Below are positions 23,673 to 34,532 of a DNA stretch of 64,000 bases, in pieces (the stretch's first letter is position 1; each line of letters opens with the position of its first letter). The notes below the pieces were generated by a model. That model searched no databases. It had not been told where the DNA came from and saw only the letters and a program-made list of their open reading frames with translations. This DNA comes from Costus lasius. Lineage: Eukaryota > Streptophyta > Magnoliopsida > Zingiberales > Costaceae. Where the stretch lies: assembly GCA_027563935.2 (NCBI GenBank), contig CM050449.1, positions 61,694,056-61,758,055 of the forward strand, in the 5' to 3' direction. Made by a program: the position numbers and the translations under genes.

Positions 23673-26600
23673 CTAAAGCTCAGCATCCATATCATCAAAG
23701 AGGTAAGCATAAAATTTCCTCATATCAGCTTCAGTCTCCCATGTCGCCTCCTCAACTGACTGATTTCCCCAGATAACCTTTACCAAAGGTATAGTCTTGT
23801 TCCTCAGAACCTTATCCTTTCTATCCACAATCCGAAGAGGTCTTTCCTCAAATGTCAAGTCACTCTGAATCTAAAGAGGTTCTAACTCCAACACATGAGA
23901 TGGATCAGGATGATATTTCCTCAAAGCAGAGACATGGAATACATTATGCACATGATCCATAGCAGGAGGTAAAGCTAATCGGTAAGCCACTGGACCAACT
24001 CTCTCAATAATATCAAAAGGGCCTACAAACCTAGGGCTCAACTTGCCCTTTTTGCCAAATCTCATAACACCCTTAGTAGGCGACACCTTCAAGAACACAT
24101 GGTCCCCTACCATAAACTCCAAGGAACGACGACGGTCGTCAGCATAACTCTTCTGTCTGTCCCGAGCAATTTTCAGTTTATCCTGAATCTCTCTGACCTT
24201 ATCAGTAGTCTCCTGAACTGCATCAGATCTCAAAATCATTCTGTCACCAGTTTCCTCCCAACACAATGGAGTCCTACACCTTCTCCCATACAAGGCCTCA
24301 TAAGGAGCCATCTGAATACTGGAGTGGAAACTATTATTATAAGTGAACTCTATCAAAGATAGATCCCGGTTCCACTCAGAACTCCAATCAACCACATAGG
24401 CTCTCAACAGATCTTCTAGAGTTTGTATAGTACGCTCCGTCTGGCCATCAGACTGAGGATGATATGCTGTACTAAAACTCAACTTAGTACCCAAACCCTC
24501 CTGTAAACTCTTCCAAAACCTGGACAAAAACCGAGAGTCCCTATCAGACACAATATCAACAGGCACTCCATGCAGTCGGACTATCTCATCAATGTACAAT
24601 CTGGCCAGCCTCTCTAAAGAATAAGTCATCTTAATCGGAAGAAAATGGGCTGATTTAGTGAGTCTATCAACAATCACCCAAATAGCATCATGACCCAATC
24701 TGGTTCTGGGCAAACCACATACAAAATCCATACTGATGCATTCCCACTTCCACTCAGGAATAGGAAGGGGCTGCAACAAACCACCAGGCTTCTGATGTTC
24801 AGCCTTTACAGTCTGACAGGTTAAACACCTAGAGACAAAATCATATACCTCTTTCTTCATGCCCGGCTACCAAAAACTCTTCTTGAGGTCCTGATACATC
24901 TTAGTCACGCCAGGATGTAGAGAATATTTGGAGTTATGGCTGTCCTCCAATATTTCTTTCCTCAAGCTCGGTTCCTCAGGGACACATACCCTTCCACGAA
25001 ACCGAAGAATACCATCATCAGACAGGCTAAAATCCTGAACTGCGCCATCAACCAGACTATCCCTGATCTGAACTAATTTCGGATCCACAGACTGCTGATC
25101 TCTGATCTTCTGCAACTAAGCAGACTGTACTCTGAGAAAAGCCACGTAACCAGTCTGAACTTTAGGAGAAACACTGATCTTGAGATCTCTGAACTCCTGC
25201 AGTAACTGCCACTCACTAACCCGTAAAGCAGCTACTGAAGTAACTGGATGTCTGCTCAGCGCATCCGCCACTACATTGGCCTTTCCAGCCTGATACTGAA
25301 TGGAGAAGTCATAGTCTTTGATCAACTCCATCCATCTTCTCTGTCTCATGTTCAACTCCTTCTGAGTGAAGATATACTTGAGACTCTGGTGATCAGTGAA
25401 TAGATCAAACTCTTGACCCAACAAATAGTGACGCCATATCTTCAAAGCAAAGACTACGGCCGCCAACTCTAAATCATGAGTAGGGTAGTTCAATTCATAC
25501 TCCTTCAGTTGTCTCGAAGCATAGGCTACCACAGAACCCTTCTGCATCAAGACACAACCCAACCCTTTGCCAAAAGCATCTGTATAAACAGTAAACCTTT
25601 CCCCATCACTAGGTATAATGAGGATCGGTGTACTAGTCAACCTTCTCTTCAGCTCTTGAAAGCTCTCTTCACACTTATCATCCCAAATAAACTTGGCCTC
25701 CTTTCTGGTTAATTTAGTTAAAGGACCCGCCAACTTGGAGAATCCCTCAACAAATCTCCGGTAGTAACCTGCCAAACCCAGAAAACTCCTGATCTCAGTA
25801 GCACTAGTCGATCTTCCCCAATTAAGGATGGCTTGCACTTTAACTGGATCCACAGACACCCCCTGACCAGAAATCACATGACCCAGAAAACTGATCTTCT
25901 CTAGCCAGAACTCACACTTGCTAGCCTTGGCATATAACCGGTTCTTCCTCAGAACCTCCAGCACTCTGCGCAAGTCACTGACATGATCTGAAGTAGTCCG
26001 TGAGTATACCAAAATATCGTCTATAAAGACTACCACACAAGAGTCAAGCAAGTCGTGAAACACCCTGTTCATCAAATCCATGAAGACAGCAGGTGCATTC
26101 GTCAGTCCAAAAGGCATAACTAAAAATTCGAAATGCCCATACCTGGTCCTGAAAGCAGTCTTAAATATATCCTCATCCTTGACCCTAAGCTGATAATACC
26201 CTGCTCTCAGATCAATCTTAGAGAACACTGTAGCTCCCTGTAATTGATCAAATAGATCATCAATTCTGGGAAGAGGATACTTATTCTTGATAGTCACTTG
26301 GTTCAGTTGCCTGTAGTCTATACACATCCTCAGGGTTCCATCTTTCTTCTTTACAAACAACACTGGCGCTCCCCAGGGAGAAGCACTAGGCCGAATATAC
26401 CCTTTCTCTAGCAATTCCTCCAGTTGTTTCTTAAGCTCGGCCAACTCTGAAGTAGCCATACGATAAGGAGCTCTGGAGATAGGTGCCGTACCTGGCGCCA
26501 ACTCAATGCCAAATTCTACTTCTCTTATTGGTGGCAAGCCTGAAAATTCCTCAGAGAACACATCAGGAAATTCTTTCACCACCTCCATCTGAGTCAGATC

Positions 26601-28265
26601 AGAAGTAGAATCATCCTGCACCTTAACATGCGCAAGATAACCCTTGCACCCATTAGCAAGTAATTTCCTGGCCTGCAGGAAAGATATCACATGCGGTCCT
26701 TGGTCTGACACTAGACCTCTCACAAACAGTCGATTCCCATCTAACAAATTCAAAGTGATTACTTTCTCAAAGCAATCCACAGAGGCATGATGGGAAGACA
26801 ACCAATCCATTCCTAAGATGATATCATAATCTTGCATGTCTAAGAGGATTAGATCTACCAGAAACTCATAACCCTCTACATGTACTACACAGTCAGCACA
26901 CACAGTATCTGTAGATAACGATTTTCCTAAGGGAGTACTCACAGACACAACATAATCTAGCATCTTAGGTACAACAGGTAAACATGCAGCAAATTTAACA
27001 GATACAAAAGATAAATTTGCACCAGGGTCAAATAATATGCGGGCTAACTGATCAAATACTAATAAAGTACCTTCCACGACGGATCGGGAAGCTCGTGTAT
27101 CCTTCTCAGCCACAGCATACACTCTAGTCTGGACTGTAGGCTTATCTGCGCCTCTAGGTTGCATCTCAGGTTCTTTGCAGTCCTTAGCCATGTGCCCTGG
27201 TTTCTTACACCTGAAGCATATACCATTCTTCCTATGACAGTCTTTCACTAAATGTCCCTTGAGCCCACAATAACTACAAGTGATACCGTTTCTTACATCC
27301 CTGGCATCCCTGAACTGCTGCGGTGCATCCCTGGTCTGCTGCGGTGCCTTGTAGGAGTAAGGCTTATACCTGCTCTTCTTGTAGTCCTTATGCTTAGGGT
27401 ACTTCTTACCCTTGCCGCCACTACCATACTGAGGAACCGCCGCCTCAGCTGCAGGAACTACTGCCACGGCAACATGAGAACTCCTCTCAGCTATGTATCT
27501 CTCAATGGTGCGTGCTCGCCCAACAGTCTCAACATAGGTCTCCAAATGTTGAGCACCAACCTGCTCTCTAATGTCCCATCTGAGACCTCTGAGAAACTTA
27601 GTAGCTCTCCTCCTTTCAGTGTTTATTAGGTGAGGAGCATACTTTCCCAATTTCGTGAACTGTACTTCATACTGGTCCACCGTCATATCACCCTGCTCCA
27701 GGTGAATAAATGCCACTTCTCGGTCCTCCACCAAACTATCTGGGAAGTACTTCTCGTTAAATCGAGACAAGAAGTAAGGCCAATCTACAGTCTCATGTCT
27801 TTCTTCGGCAAGTCTCACCACGCCTTTCCACCACTCATCTGCGTCAGCACGCATCATATAGGTGGTCAAACATAACTTATCTTCGTCCGAGCAACGCATA
27901 ACTTGGAAAATCTTTTCCAAGCATAACTGCCAGTTCTCGGCATTACTGGATTCTGAGCCTCCATAAAATGAGCTAGGACCCAGTTTCTGGAATTCACTCA
28001 CAAGTGAAGCATAGCGCCTGTGAGCGCCCTCCTGAGAGTCATCCCCCACTGCCTGAGTAGTAGTCTGGGGTCTCTCTCGAGTCAGCTGCTGCAAGAGCTG
28101 CTGTTGTGCTTCTTGGTGCTGAGTCTGCTGCTGCTGCAGCATCTGAGCTTGCCTCTCTATCATAGCACCTTGTTGCTGAACCATGCCAGTCAGAGCCTCA
28201 ATAGTTCTCGTGAGGTTCGGGGTCTGCTCGCCCTCATCACTAGCATTTCCTCTGGTTCGCACCAT
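23673..28265 (-). pseudogene. gag-pol: Tek-2 gag-pol polyprotein with three in-frame stops
   Basis: The frame has 1531 codons from ATG 28265 and the same domain order as Tek-1: gag, two CCHC knuckles, protease ([11 protein letters not shown]), RT (FIDDILVYS), RNase H, integrase, chromodomain-like tail. Gag through RNase H is open for 1049 codons. TAG codons at 25116-25118, 24864-24866 and 23871-23873 replace Leu, Trp and Gln codons seen in Tek-1. All fall in or after the RNase H to integrase linker, so gag and RT could still be made but integrase could not. The RNase H motif reads TDAFGKG here against TDASGKG in Tek-1. A single-base substitution explains each stop, and no frameshift is needed. 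Confidence 0.95.
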
Positions 28266-28376
28266 CTTAAATGCCTACACACACATATCATAGTCAGGGA
28301 AACAATCATAAACCTAACAGGTGTCTAGCAATACACAAACATGTTTTCCCCCAAACTAAGTTTTAGCTAGCCAATT

Positions 28377-28388
28377 CCTCTGATACCA
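28377..28388 (-). other. Tek-2 primer-binding site (initiator tRNA-Met)
   Basis: Minus strand TGGTATCAGAGG, 3 bases from the 5' LTR edge at 28392. Confidence 0.88.
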
Positions 28389-28391
28389 TTC

Positions 28392-31300
28392 TGTAACATC
28401 CCACATTCTTAACCCCAAACAAATGGCACAATTCACAAATGATACAGGATGTTTCATATAAGATCGATCATATGCTAGGTAAAACCGAGTTCAAGAAAAC
28501 ACGATCTGAAAAATTTCCATAAATCCATACATACAAATTCACAAAACACAAATCTCATAAATCTCATAAGGGTACCTGCCACCACGCAATCCTTGCACTA
28601 GACATATGCAAGGCAACAGTTATATCAAATCCACGGCTATATTAAATCCGTATCAAAACCATAAAATCCAGAAAGGTACCTGCCACCAGGCAATACTTGC
28701 ACTAGACATATGCAAGTTACAGGGTATATCAAAACCGATTGCACAGAATATACAACAAGCCGAAATTCAAAACAAATTCACAAAATCGATTTTATAAACT
28801 CATACCAAACACCGAAACCAGGCTGAAGCCCGCGGTGACACAAAAATCAAACTCATAAGACTGCCCGGCAACACAATTCACATAGTTCACATAGTCTCAT
28901 GATTCACATAGTTCATATAATTCATGTTAAGGCCACAACCAGCCCCAAGAATTAAGCACAAAAATTCTTAAAACAGCAAACAGCATAATGATCCACGCCA
29001 ATGCACTCAAGAAATGCGCCCCTGCTCTATGCCTGAAAATAGTGAGGGGTGAGCTACACAGCCCAGTGAGTGGATAGTCTAAATCGACCATCCATAACAT
29101 ACATTCAAAAATATAGGCAGATTATTTTAAAAATCTTTAACAGGAACATTATGTCAACATATAACAAAATAAAGAAACAGAAGTCATATAGACAGTCAGA
29201 TGTACACACTAGCATATAACAAACTCAGGTTCTAGAGTTTTACTCTAAACCAATTAAACACATATATTCCAAACCAACTAAACACACCATACTTAATTAA
29301 CCTAGTTGTCCAGCATAATCAGTAGTGACCAATATGGTCTAACCCGGCTTGGCCAAAGCACTGGGAGCTGCAAAATCTCGTGCAACACATAAACATGGAT
29401 AGTGAGTAGAATTAAGAGGTGGCCCCCCGCCAGGTCACGACGTGGCACTTTGCTCTCTCACCCCATAACACATCGATGGATTGTGTGTAGATTCAAGAGG
29501 TGGCCCCCGTCAGGTCATGACGTGGCACTTTGCTCCACACACCCAACATCATAAACCGAGTGATGACATCAAGAGGTGGCCCCTGTCTGATCAAGACATG
29601 GCACTTTGCGTCTTATATCACCCCAACACATAAAAGAGTAATGACATCAAGAGGTGGCCCCTGTCCGACCAAGACATGGCACTTTGCGTCAAAACCCGTT
29701 CTCCCAAAAGGTTCCTACTGGACAACAGACATATCTTATTTCATATTTCACAAAGGTGAACATATTTCACAAAGGTGGACTCCTAAGTGTCAACTAGACT
29801 CTAGGATAGTCATCACAAAAATCATATCGGGCAGGCTGAACATCAACCCCCATCACAATAATCATAATAGGCAGGCTGAACATCAACCTCCTCACATATC
29901 ACAATACAGGGCTGAAATTCAAACCCTTAACATAACACATAAGGACTATCCCCTTGAGTTCATATTTACACCTAGCCTTAGTCCTAACCATCACATAATC
30001 ACATAATTTTCCAAATTCACATAACCCATAATTTTCCAAATTCACATAATCACACATATTGTTCAAAATTCACAAGATCACACATATTGTTCAAAATTCA
30101 CATGATCACACAGATTGTTCAAAATTCACATGATCACACAGATTGTTCAAAATTCACATGATCACACATATTGTTCAAAATTATATAACATAACACATAA
30201 TATTTTATATTCGAATATCACCGAATATAGTGTAGTCCTTAAATTTCATGCTGACTAGTTTAATCAAACCTTGCTATGTTGTCACTCAAGTTTCTCAAAT
30301 ACAGATACATAGCCATAAATATAACACCATAATTATTTAACATATTACACACACCAAGAAACAGTCATATCAAGCATCCATAAAATCAACTTAAAATTTA
30401 AAACAAGTATTCATATAAATTACTTTACAAATTACCACATGTAACATATTAACTACAAACACCAAAATTCGGTTTTCATAGACAATTATCAAGGTCATCA
30501 AGGTTTCGGTTTTCATGTTAACTACAAACATCAATTTCGGTTTTCATAAACAATTATCAAGAACATCAAGATTTCGGTTTTCATGTTAACTACAAACATC
30601 ATTGATTTAATGTTACCAAAATTGATTTCGGTTTAACTATAATTAACAAGAATTTCATACCCAAAATTCAATGATTTAATGCTACCAAAATTCCTATAAA
30701 AATACCTTAAATTTCATACAAATTTTTGGTTAAATAATCATCATATAATCACCTTTGAAAAATTCGGTTTTCATGATATATTCAACTTTACAAAATTCGG
30801 TTTTCATCATAGTGAAGTCTTGAATTTCGGTTTTAGCATGGTAAGATTCCAACAAGCGAATATATCATCTAACTCATCAATTAACACAAACAAATAGATA
30901 GAAATCAATTAGACAACCCACTCACCTTGAACCGAGAACACAAGGTGAAAAACCCTTCCAAAAATTCGTCTAAGGCTTTGAAAGATGCTACCAAACACCA
31001 AGGAATAATTCGCCAAAGGGAAAGAGATGGAGAAATCACCAAAATCGCCTCAAGAACTCTTCAAGAATCGCCTAAGTTCCTCAAGAAGTCGCCAAGTTCT
31101 TCAAGCCGTCACCCAAGGTTTCTTTCAAGCCAAAAAATCGCCAACACTCTACCCTAACCGAAATATTAATTTGAATTTTCGGTTTTTAACTCTTAACCCA
31201 TTAACCCATTAATTCAAATCGGGTTTAATCCATTTAACTAATAATTTGAATTTTAAAAACCCAATTAGCGCCAACCCAAAAACCCATTAATTTAACCATT

Positions 31301-31616
31301 AACTTAACGAAAATCCAATAAGGTCTAATTAACATCCAATAAGGGTTTAATTAACCAATAAGGTCTAATTAATTAACTTACAACTTACAACCCATAAATC
31401 CTAATTAATTTATCATGAACAACCAACAATAATTTATCATAAAATTAACAGCCAATAATCAAACAAATAATCTCTAATTAATTTACAATAAATTAACAAC
31501 CAAAAACTTCTAGTTAAGTAACTATTAACAACCAATACATAAAACAATATCACAGCTAATGATTTTATTTAAATCCAAATAATGCTTACCAGGACTCAAG
31601 ATCCTTGGATCTTACA
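28392..31616 (-). repeat. Tek-2 5' LTR
   Basis: Near-identical to 20414-23643, including the four ~77-bp units. A 5-bp deletion is visible near 28864. Confidence 0.95.
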
Positions 31617-31621
31617 GATCT
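31617..31621. repeat. Target-site duplication GATCT, right copy, of Tek-2
   Basis: It follows CTTACA and matches 20409-20413. Confidence 0.94.
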
Positions 31622-31690
31622 TGTATGACACATCCTGTTTCTTCTGTGATTTGTGTTGCTTGTTTGGGGTTAAGATAACGGGATGTTACA
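31622..31690 (+). repeat. Tek-1 3' LTR, last 69 bases
   Basis: It begins TGTATGACACATCC and ends GGATGTTACA, the same as the end of the 5' LTR at 12842-12910. Confidence 0.94.
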
Positions 31691-31695
31691 CCAGG
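31691..31695. repeat. Target-site duplication CCAGG, right copy, of Tek-1
   Basis: It matches 10039-10043. Confidence 0.94.
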
Positions 31696-32408
31696 CACGC
31701 AGGCCCCAGCACAGCACACATTAAATTTAGGCAGCCCACATAAGATGAAATAAACACTCATCATGTTATACAAACATCATGTGATCCAATCAAGAAAATA
31801 AAATTTTTCGAAAAACCCATTGGCTTCATTTTATTTCCTTATGTGCCCTACTACCTTACAACGGTCCATTAATAGGGATCCACTCATCAGACCTAGTCAG
31901 ACCCCCTGCCCTTGCATGCACCAAGTCATAACCGACTTGAGTCGACCTCATGGTCAACAATGCATGCGTTAAGGGCTGAACGTCCCTCATGAGTTCTGGC
32001 AAGCGGGTGTGACCCCGGGCCTTAATCATGAGCGTTCACTAGTTGTCTCAATCAGACATCGCTACACGCCTTTCTGCGGTCAACCAATAGCCACCTCATG
32101 CTTGCGCATAGGTGCCATCTGGTCGACCCATCTAGGCTGTCAGATGGTCTGATCAGACTGTTGGGTCTTGACTGGACGATGACTTCAACCCTAATAACCC
32201 GTCTAAGATTTTGAAGCAGGCGCTTAGATCTAATGAGGGGCGCGCAAGTAATGTTTTGAGGAAAAACTACAACAAGCGCCAAACATCATACATGCGCCAA
32301 CAAGTAATAAACATACATCTAGTTTCGCATGATGACCTATACCTTTAGATCTACTCATTGTAAACAAGGATCACAATAAGCAATCATATGATTCATACAA
32401 GGAACCAG
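31696..32408 (-). other. Ang-1 leader, primer-site-proximal part
   Basis: Continuation of the leader after Tek-1. It matches the Ang-2 leader at about 45720-46580 (shared GGCACGCAGGCCCCAGCACA block). It lacks the short tandem repeats seen in Ang-2 at 46352-46509. No gene is supported. Confidence 0.8.
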
Positions 32409-32420
32409 GCTCTGATACCA
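32409..32420 (-). other. Ang-1 primer-binding site (initiator tRNA-Met)
   Basis: Minus strand TGGTATCAGAGC, 2 bases inside the 5' LTR. It is an exact match to the usual plant tRNA-iMet primer site. Confidence 0.92.
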
Positions 32421-32422
32421 AT

Positions 32423-34097
32423 TGAAAGTCCCTAGCAAGGGGGGGGGGGGGGGGGGCGAAACCCTAATAGGCATGCACTTCTAAAATTTGCATGGGCGGA
32501 ATCATAGGATTTCGAAAATTGGTTTGCATGTCATATAATCAACTTAAAGATTGTATAGATCAACACAAGGATCATACCATTGCCATTGCTTGGATGGCGA
32601 CTTGGAAGAAGAGGGCGAGCGGCTCTCCTCCAAAGGTGACGCACACAAGGTGAAGATGACTACTCCCTTGGCGTCTTTGTGCTAGCAAAGCTTCAAGGTT
32701 TCCCTTCGTGAAGGAGATGAGAGATGTCTCTTGGTTTTGTTCTCTTCTCCTTTGCGTGAAATCTCACCACCCGAGAGCAAGAGAGAAAGATGGGCGAGAA
32801 TAGGGGCGATCCCTCGAACGTGAGGCGTGCTACCTATTTTGGAAAGCATGACTTCCAAAAATAGTAAACCCTCACACGTTCAAGTGTTCACGCTTAGTGA
32901 ACAAATCGCAATGTTCTCCCCTTTGAACCATGCGCTCACTTGATGAGCCGGTTCAATTACATTTGGTTCAAAGACCAAATTAAACCAAGCATTGGTCTAG
33001 ATCAAATTAAACCATAAGGCTCAAGATCTAACCATACATCTCTTGATGCTCTTGATCTCATCGATCTAGCATCAATTCTCTCGATCGAAGCTTACCGATC
33101 TCAAGCCCTAATCAATCAAACATGATCAGACCAGATCTCACTTACAATCAGAGTTTAAACTCCTTTAAACTGAACCAAAACAATTCAGTCCACACGATCT
33201 GACTTAAGTAAGCCATATCATCAAATTGTGCGACCCTAAGGGTTTCCTTTAAATGTCGGTAACGATAACTTACGTTATCACGATCAGTGAGGGGTATCTA
33301 GCAACACATCACTGTCTCCCGATATAAAGGAAAGAGTCTTCCAAGACTACACCCAAACCACAGCACAAGTGTGAACCCAAGTCACTTGACATATGTGTTT
33401 CCTTTGCCACTGGATGTTCTTATTGGACAAGCGTGTCAAGCCTGTAATTCCAATATGATGAGAATGATTAGATCAGATGAACATAGTCATCTGGGTATGG
33501 CCATACACTTTCTCAACCATCTCATCCAGGGGGCCCCTTTAGAACATCACACTCCAAACAAGGAGACGGCAATCCTATATCTATCACTAGTGCCCTAACA
33601 TGACTCATGCTCATTATCCAAGATAGTCTATAACCATTATGGTTCAAATGATATTGAACTACCTCAAAACAATGCCAATCATCATTTAGAAACAGAAGTG
33701 ATCTCAAGTCAGAGGAAATATGCCACTTGTTTGCATATAAGGATTATTCACATTGTGACAAGCAATTGAATATCCTAAGTAGGGTCTGTCCAGTACATCC
33801 AATGTACCCATGAGTCTACATCTTATTCCATGCTCGAAGCATCCTATAAGATTAGAACACATATTAGTCTCAATCATATCAAGGCTGTCTCATGTTCACC
33901 AAGATATCTCGACTAAGGACAAAACTGCATGTCAGCCAAGCTTAACAGCATTGAGACATTATTCAGAAGTATACATATTGCAGCAGATGATGTAACAACC
34001 TGAATAACAACCATTGCCTTTATAAACATAGAGTTTATACATGATACTGATAACAACCCAAGGCCTCAAACATTAGCCTTAAGGGCATACCCCAACA
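32423..34097 (-). repeat. Ang-1 5' LTR
   Basis: 1675 bp, uninterrupted, with an 18-G run near its U5 end (32439-32456). Palindrome GTATGGCCATAC at 33495-33506; stem-loop at 33264-33279. Confidence 0.94.
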
Positions 34098-34102
34098 ATC
34101 AG
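34098..34102. repeat. Target-site duplication ATCAG, right copy, of Ang-1
   Basis: It matches 1700-1704. Confidence 0.93.
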
Positions 34103-34532
34103 GCGAGGGGACATTTACCATCTTACCTTCGCAGATACCACTATTACTATGGCTCTGCCAAATACAGCATAGACTGATATCAGAGATAGCGCCAACTGGC
34201 GCCTTCATCCCGACTCTGCTGCACCGGACGACCAGCCTACACCTCTCGACATGGACCCCGACTCCTCTATCGGTGGATAGCCTCGGACTGCCGCACGCCC
34301 TTCTACGGAAGATATGCTTCATCTGCTCCGGTAGGATCAGATCCACCAAGGGAAGCAGCTAGCAGCACTGATGGACATGGTGAACTGCATTGAAGTTTTC
34401 CTCCACAGCAACATGGCTCCACCACCACCGCAGGATGAAGACGAGGATGCCGACGACACCATCCATGTCTCTGATTCCTCCGAGCCAGCTGACAACGATG
34501 ACGATGACGACCCGGCTGAGTGCAGTGAGTAG
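34103..34532 (+). pseudogene. Athila-type env-like ORF, C-terminal part
   Basis: After removal of Ang-1 and one ATCAG copy the frame from 866 continues in phase here. In-frame TAGs lie at 34170-34172, 34278-34280 and 34332-34334, and the natural end is TAG 34530-34532. The first residues (RGDIYHLTF after MKMI) align with the Ath-2 ORF (MKMIVKEGDNFCLV). The tail is proline-rich and then strongly acidic (DEDEDADD and DNDDDDDPAE), as in Ath-2, which ends in SDDDE. No frameshift is needed. A known function for this family is lacking, so the call is by homology to Ath-2 and by position after gag-pol in Athila-type elements. Confidence 0.72.

Larger units (their letters stand above)
20414..31616 (-). 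mobile_element. Tek-2, Tekay/Del-type chromovirus nested in Tek-1 3' LTR
   Basis: On the minus strand: 5' LTR 28392-31616 (3225 bp), primer site 28377-28388, gag-pol 28265-23673, polypurine tract 23658-23644, 3' LTR 20414-23643 (3230 bp). GATCT is duplicated. By eye the LTRs differ at about six or seven bases plus a 5-bp indel, so it is young. The coding region is very close to Tek-1, but the LTRs differ much more from Tek-1, with extra tandem units and many substitutions. It lies in inverted orientation to Tek-1. Confidence 0.95.
10044..31690 (+). mobile_element. Tek-1, Tekay/Del-type chromovirus (Ty3/gypsy), 3' LTR split by Tek-2
   Basis: 5' LTR 10044-12910 (2867 bp), iMet primer site 12914-12925, gag-pol 13037-17632, polypurine tract 17653-17668, 3' LTR 17669-20413 plus 31622-31690. 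CCAGG is duplicated on both sides. Without Tek-2 the element is about 10.4 kb. By eye the LTRs differ at roughly 13 bases plus several indels, including about 58 bp missing from the 3' LTR near 19735. It lies in the leader of Ang-1 in the opposite orientation. The clade call rests on pol order (RT before integrase), a C-terminal chromodomain-like region and LTRs near 3 kb. Confidence 0.94.
1705..34097 (-). mobile_element. Ang-1, BARE-1/Angela-type Ty1/copia element with three nested insertions
   Basis: On the minus strand: 5' LTR 32423-34097, tRNA-iMet primer site 32409-32420, long leader (32408 down to 8959, interrupted by Tek-1), gag-pol 8958-5126, polypurine tract 5071-5055, 3' LTR 5054-1705 (interrupted by a solo LTR). 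The duplication ATCAG flanks it. Removing the nested DNA leaves about 9.06 kb, close to the 9.17 kb of Ang-2. The 3' LTR is 1667 bp without its insert and the 5' LTR is 1675 bp. The 8-bp difference equals the difference in a G-run (10 versus 18). I counted about seven substitutions between the LTRs by eye. The clade call rests on RT motifs such as PVAMFKSIR and QMDVKTAFLNG, long LTRs and a long leader. Confidence 0.93.
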
